13,741 nt of DNA, taken from assembly GCA_964494985.1 (NCBI GenBank), contig CAZBUB010000057.1:1-13741 (forward strand), given 5' to 3'. A program made the position numbers and the translations under genes. Position 1 is the stretch's first letter; every line of letters starts with the position of its first letter. Under the pieces are notes generated by a model that saw only the letters and a program-made list of their open reading frames with translations, searched no databases and was not told the DNA's origin. Shown here piece after piece: positions 1 through 6,415 of this stretch. Origin of the DNA: CAZBUB01 sp964494985 (GTDB lineage Bacteria; Desulfobacterota; Desulfovibrionia; Desulfovibrionales; Desulfothermaceae).

Positions 1-24
1 ATGGGCATAGAAGTGGCAAAATAG
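1..24 (+). CDS. rplK: 50S ribosomal protein L11, C-terminal end (partial)
   Basis: The window opens inside a reading frame that encodes MGIEVAK and stops at TAG (22-24). The end 'MGIEV' followed by one to three residues matches the usual C-terminus of L11 (family pattern ARSMGxxV), and rplK is the normal gene before rplA. L11 forms the base of the L12 stalk near the GTPase-associated centre. Only seven codons are visible, so the call rests on this short tail and on gene order. The gap to the rplA start is 13 bases, so the two genes are almost certainly cotranscribed. Confidence 0.8.
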   Translation: MGIEVAK

Positions 25-37
25 CTTGGAGATAGAC

Positions 38-742
38 ATGCCAAAACGCGGAAAGAAGTATAGACAGGTTAGCGCAAACATTGACAGGAATACTAAGTAC
101 CCTCTTGAACAAGGGGTTTCCCTTGCGCTGTCCACGTCTTATGCAGCATTTGACGAGACATTTGACGTAGCTGTCTGTTTGGGTGTCAACCCTAAACATT
201 CAGATCAGATGGTCAGGGGGGGCGTTACCCTGCCCCATGGCCTGGGCAAGGAAGTCAGAGTGATAGCCTTTTGTAAGGGCGAAAAAGAAGAAGAGGCTAG
301 GCAGGCAGGGGCTGATGAGGTAGGTGCCGAGGATTTGGTGCAGCGCATCCAGCAGGGCTGGTTAGAGTTTGACAAGGCTGTGGCCACTCCTGACATGATG
401 TCTCTAGTGGGCAAGGTAGGCAAAATCCTAGGGCCCAGGGGCATGATGCCAAATGCCAAGGCAGGTACTGTTACTTTTGATTTACAGCAGGCCATCAAGG
501 AGATTAAAGCAGGTAAAGTAGAATACCGGGTGGATAAAGCAGGGGTAGTGCATGCACCTGTAGGCAAGGTGTCATTTGGTTCCCAAAAGCTTATGGAAAA
601 CCTGCAAATGCTCTTGGACAGTCTTTACAAGGCCAAGCCTAGCACAGCCAAAGGCACGTATTTTAAGTCCATGGCAGTGTCTACTACCATGGGCCCAGGG
701 GTCAAGATAGATATTGGCTCCCTGCGCGGTATAGTCGATTAA
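38..742 (+). CDS. rplA: 50S ribosomal protein L1
   Basis: L1 binds 23S rRNA at the L1 stalk, helps release deacylated tRNA from the E site, and in many bacteria represses its own rplKA operon. The protein is 234 residues, normal for the family, and begins MPKRGKKYRQ. The L1 signature is clear in GKVGKILGPRGMMPNAKAGT (about residues 127-146), followed by the usual C-terminal domain ending in a conserved KIDIGSLR-type segment. I chose ATG at 38 because GGAG (28-31) lies six bases before it and the protein then starts like other L1 proteins. An in-frame TTG at 26 would add four residues but overlaps the ribosome-binding region. The L1 operator would be expected upstream of rplK, outside the window. 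Confidence 0.96.
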   Translation: MPKRGKKYRQVSANIDRNTKYPLEQGVSLALSTSYAAFDETFDVAVCLGVNPKHSDQMVRGGVTLPHGLGKEVRVIAFCKGEKEEEARQAGADEVGAEDLVQRIQQGWLEFDKAVATPDMMSLVGKVGKILGPRGMMPNAKAGTVTFDLQQAIKEIKAGKVEYRVDKAGVVHAPVGKVSFGSQKLMENLQMLLDSLYKAKPSTAKGTYFKSMAVSTTMGPGVKIDIGSLRGIVD

Positions 743-757
743 CCCAATTTCCAAAAA

Positions 758-835
758 GGACTGGAGTCAAAGACAGCAGGCGGCCTGCAGGCCTTAATTT
801 CCTGCCGAGACAGGCTTTGGCTCTTTATAGGAGGT
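758..835 (+). promoter_or_regulatory. L10 leader: autoregulatory mRNA structure before rplJ
   Basis: The rplA-rplJ spacer folds like the known L10 leader, the mRNA site bound by the L10-(L12) complex to repress translation of rplJ-rplL. A long outer stem forms between GAGTCAAAG (764-772) and CTTTGGCTC (815-823) with one G-U pair, extendable by another wobble. An inner stem joins GCAGG (776-780) to CCTGC (801-805), and a small self-complementary arm GGCC/GGCC (782-793) sits inside. The segment TTAATTTCCTGCCGAGA (794-810) resembles the conserved part of such leaders. The ribosome-binding site of rplJ (829-834) follows the outer stem directly. The fold was worked out by hand, and binding is inferred from the family. 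Confidence 0.8.
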
Positions 836-839
836 AGAT

Positions 840-1361
840 GTGAACCGGGCAGAGAAAGCCGAAGTAATCCAAAAGCTGCAGCAAGAGGTGAACCATGCCA
901 GCATAGCCTTGGTGACTGACTTTAGGGGACTGAAGGTGGAAGAGATGGAGGAGCTGCGCGGCAAGCTCAAAGAACAAAATGTATCTTTCCAAGTGGTAAA
1001 AAATACCTTAGCTAGATTGGCATTGCAAGGCAGCCCCCATGATGTGATCAAGGATGAGTTGAAGGACTGTTGTGCCTTAGCTTTAGGGTACGATGATCCA
1101 GTTGTAGCCGCTAAGGTTCTGGCGGAATTCGCTAAAGCCAACAAGAAGTTTGAGCTACGTTTTGGTAGCTACGAGGGACAGAAACTAAGCGCTGAGGATA
1201 TTGTAAACCTTTCCAAGCTTCCAGGCAGAGAGGAACTTTTGGCTCAGCTGCTTAGGGCCTGCAATGCTGTTCCTACCAATTTTGTTGGCCTGTTCGCCAA
1301 CTTGCTGCGTAATTTGTTGTATGCTCTGCAAGGCATACAAGACAAAAAAGCCCAGAGCTAG
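840..1361 (+). CDS. rplJ: 50S ribosomal protein L10
   Basis: L10 anchors L12 dimers to the ribosome and forms the stalk that recruits translation factors. The protein has 173 residues, normal for L10, and starts MNRAEKAEVIQKLQQEV. The N-terminal rRNA-binding domain includes the typical ALVTDFRGLKVEEMEELR segment (about residues 22-39). The C-terminal helix (last 30-40 residues) is the L12 docking helix. The start codon is GTG at 840, five bases after AGGAGG (829-834). An ATG at 838 is followed at once by TGA and cannot be the start. The gene follows an L10-type leader and is followed 32 bases later by rplL, so translation of both is probably under L10-L12 feedback. Confidence 0.96.
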   Translation: MNRAEKAEVIQKLQQEVNHASIALVTDFRGLKVEEMEELRGKLKEQNVSFQVVKNTLARLALQGSPHDVIKDELKDCCALALGYDDPVVAAKVLAEFAKANKKFELRFGSYEGQKLSAEDIVNLSKLPGREELLAQLLRACNAVPTNFVGLFANLLRNLLYALQGIQDKKAQS

Positions 1362-1393
1362 CCAAAGCCAAAAGTACTTTTAAGGAGGAAAAC

Positions 1394-1786
1394 ATGTCAG
1401 AAGTGAGCAAGGAGCAAGTAATTGATTTTATTTCCAACATGACTGTCCTGGAGCTCTCCGAGTTCATAAAGGAGTTGGAAGAAAAATTCGGAGTTTCGGC
1501 TGCCGCACCTGTGTCTGCTGCCGCACCAGCTGGGGCAGCTGGTGCTGAGGCCGGAGCTGCTGAAGAAGAGGAGCAGACTGAGTTTAATGTGGTGCTCACA
1601 GGTGTGGGTGACAATAAAATAGCTGTGATCAAGGCCCTGCGTGCCTTAACAGGCCTGGGACTCAAGGAAGCTAAGGCCCAAGTTGATGAGCTGCCTTCCA
1701 CAATCAAAGAGGCCGTGGCCAAAGAAGAAGCAGAAGAGGCAAAGAAGAAGCTTGAAGAGGCTGGGGCAAAAGTGGAGATGAAATAG
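1394..1786 (+). CDS. rplL: 50S ribosomal protein L7/L12
   Basis: L12 is the multicopy stalk protein that contacts EF-Tu, EF-G and other translational GTPases and stimulates their GTP hydrolysis. The protein has 130 residues. Its parts read in order: an N-terminal dimerisation and L10-binding domain (about 1-35, ending EKFGVSAAA), a flexible hinge rich in Ala, Gly and Glu (about 36-60), and the globular C-terminal domain with the conserved KIAVIKALRALTGLGLKEAK segment that binds factors. The hinge looks a little longer than in E. coli L12. ATG at 1394 is preceded by AGGAGG (1383-1388) with five bases between, a strong site suited to the high copy number needed. An inverted repeat follows the stop codon by 22 bases. 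Confidence 0.97.
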   Translation: MSEVSKEQVIDFISNMTVLELSEFIKELEEKFGVSAAAPVSAAAPAGAAGAEAGAAEEEEQTEFNVVLTGVGDNKIAVIKALRALTGLGLKEAKAQVDELPSTIKEAVAKEEAEEAKKKLEEAGAKVEMK

Positions 1787-1808
1787 TCTGCAGATCAAAG
1801 ATATAAAA

Positions 1809-1846
1809 AAAGGCAATAGGGCATTTATAAATGCCCTATTGCCTTT
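1809..1846. terminator. Perfect 19-bp inverted repeat, terminator or processing hairpin
   Basis: Positions 1809-1827 and 1828-1846 are exact reverse complements, centred on GCATTTATAAATGC. As RNA this gives a long hairpin with a small loop, 22 bases after the rplL stop. On the + strand the stem is followed by TTTGCTACTTT, a weak U-tract. On the - strand the stem runs straight into seven Ts (complement of 1805-1811), which is a classic intrinsic terminator. It may act as a partial terminator or attenuator after rplL, as an RNase III-type processing site, or as a stop for antisense transcripts. The repeat is certain; its function is inferred. Confidence 0.7.
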
Positions 1847-2116
1847 GCTACTTTAAAGATGGAACTATAGCGACATTATTTCAGAACAATAAAATACCCC
1901 GCACACTTTATGAGTCCGCCAGCTATTCTCTTTCAGAAATAATTTGGGCTGATTGTCTCTATATTCGCTCAAAATTTTGCAAAATGTCAGATCAGTATCT
2001 TTGCTTTTTTAGTTTGGTTCACCTTCTAGGATAAAAGATAGTTATGGTATTTCAACCTGCCGCTTATTTTTTCTTGCCGTGAATATTACTATTTGTCTTA
2101 TAACACATTTATCCCA

Positions 2117-2145
2117 TTGAGATCAAGATATCCCAGGGCTAAAAT
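2117..2145 (+). promoter_or_regulatory. Predicted sigma70-type promoter for rpoBC
   Basis: TTGAGA (2117-2122) and TAAAAT (2140-2145) are separated by exactly 17 bases, and each matches the consensus at five of six positions. Transcription would start near 2152, giving an rpoB leader of roughly 75 bases before the ATG at 2226. It lies downstream of the rplL inverted repeat, in the longest gene-free stretch of the window. This suggests rpoBC has its own promoter besides read-through from rplJL. It was found by eye only. Confidence 0.6.
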
Positions 2146-2214
2146 CTCGATTCGAGCAACTCAATGAAAACGATCTAATGCTCTTGGATTTCACCACAAA
2201 AAAGGCACAAGATC

Positions 2215-2220
2215 AAGGGG
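2215..2220 (+). promoter_or_regulatory. Ribosome-binding site that sets the rpoB start
   Basis: AAGGGG lies five bases before ATG 2226. No similar purine-rich site precedes the earlier in-frame ATG at 2178. This site, together with the family N-terminus (KKFGRISEVLEIQHLLNLQL), favours 2226 as the start of rpoB. Confidence 0.65.
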
Positions 2221-2225
2221 AAAAG

Positions 2226-5200
2226 ATGAAAGAACTGATAAAAAAGTTTGGTAGAATCAGTGAAGTTTTAGAGATTCAGCATCTATTGAACTTGCAACTT
2301 GATTCTTACAATAGTCTGCTCCAAGCGGATACTGTCCCTGGGAGCCGAGAGAATAAAGGTTTGGAAGAGGCTTTTCGATCTGTATTTCCAATAGAGGACT
2401 TCTACAAGACAGCCACTTTGGAATATGTCAGCTATGAGATTGGTGAGCCCAAGTTCGACCGCACTGAATGCCTGGCAAAGGGTTTGAGTTACGAAGCCCC
2501 TATACGGCTTAAAGTCAGGTTGATAGTCTATGATGTGGATGAAGAAACTGAGAACAGGACAGTACGTGATATCAAGGAACAGGATATCTATTTTGGCACT
2601 ATTCCTTTGATGACTGAGAAGGCTACTTTTATTATCAACGGCACTGAGAGGGTAGTGGTAAATCAGCTGCAACGCTCTCCAGGAATATTATTTGAGCACG
2701 ACTCAGGCAGAACCCATGTAAGCAGGAAGGTCCTTTATAGCGCACGGATCATACCTATGCGAGGATCATGGCTTGATTTTGACTTTGACCATAAAGATAT
2801 CCTCTATGTTCGCATTGATCGCAGGCGCAAAATGCCTGCTACCATCTTACTGAAAGCCATGGGTCTGAGCAAGGAAGAGATCCTGCATTATTTTTATGAT
2901 ACGGAAGACTATTTTTTAGAGGGGGATCAAGTATTTCGAGAAATAAAGCCTGAGTTCTATCGCAGGGAGAATGCCTATAAGGATATCCAGGACGATCAAG
3001 GTCAAATTTTGGCTGTGGGTGGAAAAGAGCTCTCTCGAGGGGTCTGGAAAAAAATCATGAGAAACGGGATTCATCGAATCGAAGTGGACCCTTCCTCCCT
3101 GCTTCAGGAGTATGTGGCACAGAGTATCCTGGATCAGCAGACTGGGGAGATATTAGCTGGGCCAGGCGATCCAGTTACCCCTGAGCTCTTGGATTTATTG
3201 CAGAAGCGAGGCTTCCATAAGCTTTCTGTATTACATACTCAAGGCTATGAAGTTTCCACAGCCCTGAGGGATACCCTGGAGCAGGATAAGACAGAGGATA
3301 CAGAGAGTGCTCAGATAGAAATTTACCGCAGATTGCGGCCCAGCTCTCCGCCTACTCCTGAGGTGGCTGTGAGCTTCTTTGAAAATATTTTTCGCAACCC
3401 GGATTACTATGATTTGTCATCTGTAGGCAGATATAAGCTGAATACAAGGCTCGGGCTGAATTATCCGTTAGATCAACGTACTTTAAGTAATGAAGATATA
3501 CTGCAAACCCTTAGGCAATTGATTCAGCTCAAGGAGTCCCATGGTCCAGCTGATGATATTGATCACTTAGGCAACAGACGAGTTAGGCCAGTGGGGGAAC
3601 TGGTTGAGAATCAGTACCGCATTGGTCTGGTGCGAATGGAAAATGCGATTAAGGAAAAAATGACCCAACAGGAAGTTGCTACCTTGATGCCGCATGATTT
3701 GATAAACCCCAAACCTGTCACTGCGGTAGTCAAGGAATTCTTTGGTACCTCCCAGCTGTCTCAATTTATGGATCAGACCAATCCCTTATCCGAGGTGACC
3801 CATAAACGCAGGTTGTCTGCCCTGGGTCCTGGCGGGCTGACCAGGGAGAGAGCTGGATTTGAGGTCAGGGACGTGCACCCCAGTCATTATGGCAGGATTT
3901 GTCCCATTGAGACTCCTGAGGGTCCGAATATTGGGCTTATTGTTTCCCTGACGACCTATGCCCAGGTAAATAAGTTTGGTTTTATCGAAACCCCTTACCG
4001 GGTGGCCCATAACGGCAAAGTCAGCACAGAGATAGTTTATCTGGATGCTTCCCAGGAAAATAAAGAGACAATTGCCCAGGCCAATGCGCTGTTGGATGAG
4101 CAAGGGCAATTTGTTAAGGATCAGGTAGCTGCCAGAGACAAAGGGGAATTTGCCCTGGTACCAAGGGAGCAAGTGACATTGATGGATATTGCGCCCAGTC
4201 AAATTGTTTCCGTATCAGCAGCTTTAATACCTTTTCTTGAACATGATGACGCAAACCGAGCCCTGATGGGATCTAATATGCAGCGTCAGGCTGTGCCCTT
4301 ATTGCAGAGCGAGCCGCCTCTGGTAGGCACAGGTATGGAGGCCTTGGTGGCCAGGGATTCAGGTAATTGCACACTGGCAGAAGGCCAGGGAATAGTGAGC
4401 TATGTAGATTCAGAGAATATCGTGGTTTGCTACCAGGAGCAGAACCTTTATCCTCAAAGTGGCGGGACTAAAATCTATAATCTGCAAAAATATCACAAGT
4501 CTAACCAGAATAGTTGTTTTGGCCAGGTGCCCAGGGTTTCCCAACGCCAAGAAGTTCAAAAGGGCGAAGTCTTGGCTGACGGTCCTTCGACTAAGAACGG
4601 AGATCTGGCCCTTGGCAAAAATCTGATTGTGGCCTTTATGCCCTGGTGCGGCTACAACTTTGAGGATGCTATGCTGATCTCGGAGCGCTGTGTTAAGGAT
4701 GACGTGTTTACCTCAGTGCATATAGAGGAGTTCGAAGTCTTGGCTAGGGACACCAAGCTCGGACCAGAAGAGGTGACCCGAGATATTCCTAATGTAAGCG
4801 AGGAGCTGTTGCGCAATCTGGACGACAGCGGGATAATTCGCATAGGGGCCAAGATCAAGCCAGATGATATTTTAGTAGGCAAGATCACCCCTAAGGGCGA
4901 GACTCAGCTTACTCCTGAGGAAAGACTGTTGCGAGCGATATTCGGTGATAAGGCCAGGGATGTGAAGAACACCTCCCTGAAGGTTCCACCTGGAATCGAG
5001 GGCACAGTCTTGGATGTCAAGGTGTTCAATCGCCGTTCCACAGAAAAGGACGATCGCACCAAGCAGATAGAAGAAGAGCAGCTCCAGGAACTGGATCGCA
5101 AGCAGCAACTCCATATTGACGGCTTGACCTTGAATACCAGGCGCAGACTCTGGGATCTTATACAGGGCAAAAATCTGGCCAAGTCGATACTGGGCCAAGA

Positions 5201-6317
5201 GAAGGGCAAAGTTTTGGCAGAGGCCAACAAGCCTCTAAAAGAGGACGTCTTGAACCAGGTGCCCTTAAAAAAGCTGCAGAATGTATTCAGCAGTAAAGAG
5301 ATCAACGCCAGGGTGCAAGAGCTACTTGAGGATTACAATAGGCAGCTGGAATTTATCCAAAACATATATGAGAACAAAAGATCCAAGATTACCGAGGGGG
5401 ATGATATGCCCCCAGGGGTAATCAAAATGGTCAAGGTCTACGTGGCCATCAAGCGCAAGCTGAGCGTGGGAGATAAGATGGCGGGCAGGCATGGTAACAA
5501 AGGAGTAGTTTCCTGCATTCTCCCTGAAGAGGATATGCCCTTTTTTGAAAACGGCACTCCTGTGGATATCGTGCTAAATCCCCTAGGGGTGCCCTCCAGG
5601 ATGAATATCGGTCAGATCATGGAGACTCACCTGGGCTGGGCAGCCAAAGAGCTCGGGGTACAGCTTTCAAATATGCTGGAGCAAAATGTGGATCTCAAAA
5701 GCCTCAGGCAAGAGGTCAAGGCAGTATATCAGTCCGAGGAGATTTCTGAACTAGTGGACAATATGCAGGACGAGGAGTTTAAAGAAGCCGTAGCCGACCT
5801 GCAAAAGGGGATCAGAACCAAAACTCCTGTTTTTGATGGAGCCCGGGAAGAGGAAATCTGGGATTGGTTACAAAGGGCTGGTCTCCCTGTTCAGGGAAAG
5901 ACAGATCTCTTTGATGGACGCACCGGGGAGAAGTTCCATAATCCAGTTACAGTGGGCTACATGTATATGCTAAAATTGCATCATTTGGTGGATGAGAAGA
6001 TACATGCCCGTTCCACTGGCCCATATTCCCTGGTTACCCAGCAGCCACTGGGCGGCAAAGCTCAGTTTGGAGGCCAAAGGCTCGGAGAGATGGAGGTTTG
6101 GGCCCTGGAAGCCTATGGCGCAGCCTATCTCCTGCAGGAGTTTTTGACAGTCAAATCGGATGATGTCCAAGGCCGGGTCAAGATGTATGAGAACATTGTC
6201 AAGGGGGAAAATTACCTGACCACTGCTATGCCTGAATCTTTTAATGTATTGATCAAGGAGCTCATGGCCCTGGGTCTGGACGTAAGTCTGCTTGCAGAGG
6301 ATAAAAAGAGAAAATAG
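2226..6317 (+). CDS. rpoB: DNA-directed RNA polymerase subunit beta
   Basis: The beta subunit forms one pincer of RNA polymerase and part of the active centre. The protein has 1363 residues (E. coli 1342). The rifampicin pocket around residues 509-532 reads SQLSQFMDQTNPLSEVTHKR onward and keeps Q513, D516, H526 and S531 at the E. coli numbers, so a rifampicin-sensitive form is expected. GLTRERAGFEVRDVHPSHYG and PIETPEGPNIGL follow. The active-site GDKMAGRHGNKG is at about 1082-1093, and the C-terminus has the usual clamp-linking region (PLGGKAQFGGQRLGEMEVWA). Both proteobacterial-type insertions are present: one in the lobe (about 220-350) and a helical one (about 960-1060). ATG 2226 was chosen over ATG 2178 for its ribosome-binding site and family alignment. 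rpoC follows after 98 bases. Confidence 0.97.
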   Translation: MKELIKKFGRISEVLEIQHLLNLQLDSYNSLLQADTVPGSRENKGLEEAFRSVFPIEDFYKTATLEYVSYEIGEPKFDRTECLAKGLSYEAPIRLKVRLIVYDVDEETENRTVRDIKEQDIYFGTIPLMTEKATFIINGTERVVVNQLQRSPGILFEHDSGRTHVSRKVLYSARIIPMRGSWLDFDFDHKDILYVRIDRRRKMPATILLKAMGLSKEEILHYFYDTEDYFLEGDQVFREIKPEFYRRENAYKDIQDDQGQILAVGGKELSRGVWKKIMRNGIHRIEVDPSSLLQEYVAQSILDQQTGEILAGPGDPVTPELLDLLQKRGFHKLSVLHTQGYEVSTALRDTLEQDKTEDTESAQIEIYRRLRPSSPPTPEVAVSFFENIFRNPDYYDLSSVGRYKLNTRLGLNYPLDQRTLSNEDILQTLRQLIQLKESHGPADDIDHLGNRRVRPVGELVENQYRIGLVRMENAIKEKMTQQEVATLMPHDLINPKPVTAVVKEFFGTSQLSQFMDQTNPLSEVTHKRRLSALGPGGLTRERAGFEVRDVHPSHYGRICPIETPEGPNIGLIVSLTTYAQVNKFGFIETPYRVAHNGKVSTEIVYLDASQENKETIAQANALLDEQGQFVKDQVAARDKGEFALVPREQVTLMDIAPSQIVSVSAALIPFLEHDDANRALMGSNMQRQAVPLLQSEPPLVGTGMEALVARDSGNCTLAEGQGIVSYVDSENIVVCYQEQNLYPQSGGTKIYNLQKYHKSNQNSCFGQVPRVSQRQEVQKGEVLADGPSTKNGDLALGKNLIVAFMPWCGYNFEDAMLISERCVKDDVFTSVHIEEFEVLARDTKLGPEEVTRDIPNVSEELLRNLDDSGIIRIGAKIKPDDILVGKITPKGETQLTPEERLLRAIFGDKARDVKNTSLKVPPGIEGTVLDVKVFNRRSTEKDDRTKQIEEEQLQELDRKQQLHIDGLTLNTRRRLWDLIQGKNLAKSILGQEKGKVLAEANKPLKEDVLNQVPLKKLQNVFSSKEINARVQELLEDYNRQLEFIQNIYENKRSKITEGDDMPPGVIKMVKVYVAIKRKLSVGDKMAGRHGNKGVVSCILPEEDMPFFENGTPVDIVLNPLGVPSRMNIGQIMETHLGWAAKELGVQLSNMLEQNVDLKSLRQEVKAVYQSEEISELVDNMQDEEFKEAVADLQKGIRTKTPVFDGAREEEIWDWLQRAGLPVQGKTDLFDGRTGEKFHNPVTVGYMYMLKLHHLVDEKIHARSTGPYSLVTQQPLGGKAQFGGQRLGEMEVWALEAYGAAYLLQEFLTVKSDDVQGRVKMYENIVKGENYLTTAMPESFNVLIKELMALGLDVSLLAEDKKRK

Positions 6318-6381
6318 TCCTTGCTCTACAAGCAGCCCGAATGATCCACTTAACCATGCAATGACGCATTGAATAAGCCAA

Positions 6382-6399
6382 TTGCCTGTACACAGGTAA
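6382..6399 (+). repeat. Small inverted repeat just before the rpoC ribosome-binding site
   Basis: TTGCCTGT and ACAGGTAA are complementary apart from one G-U pair, giving a short hairpin in the rpoB-rpoC spacer. It ends directly before GGAG (6401-6404) and near GGAG (6407-6410), which serve the rpoC start. It might influence rpoC translation, but a short repeat like this can arise by chance. Confidence 0.3.
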
Positions 6400-6415
6400 A
6401 GGAGTTGGAGAATAT

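Larger units (their letters stand above)
1787..2225 (+). other. AT-rich rplL-rpoB spacer with regulatory signals
   Basis: This 439-base stretch has no convincing gene. It is visibly more AT-rich than its neighbours. It contains a perfect inverted repeat close to rplL (1809-1846), a good sigma70-type promoter (2117-2145) and the rpoB leader with its ribosome-binding site. Between 1850 and 2110 I see only weak signals: a small bulged hairpin before six Ts (about 1979-2010) and a poor promoter candidate (2074-2104, spacing 19). A 67-codon open frame starting at 1831 lies within the inverted repeat, has no ribosome-binding site and resembles nothing I know, so I do not call it a gene. In E. coli the same interval holds an attenuator and an RNase III site, so a regulatory role is plausible. 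Confidence 0.7.

Noticed and set aside
26..40. TTG at 26 as the start of rplA
   Set aside because: It overlaps the GGAG ribosome-binding site that serves ATG 38, and family L1 proteins begin at the MPKRGKK position.
1979..2010. Bulged hairpin followed by six Ts, possible + strand terminator
   Set aside because: The stem is two 4-bp blocks interrupted by a six-base bulge, too weak to call a terminator.
1831..2034. 67-codon open frame on the + strand in the rplL-rpoB spacer
   Set aside because: Its ATG is inside the inverted repeat, no ribosome-binding site precedes it, and the AT-rich, Cys- and Tyr-rich product resembles no family I know. It looks like chance in AT-rich DNA.
2074..2104. TTGCCG-N19-TATAAC, possible second rpoB promoter
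   Set aside because: The spacing is 19 and the -35 is poor. The site at 2117-2145 is clearly better.
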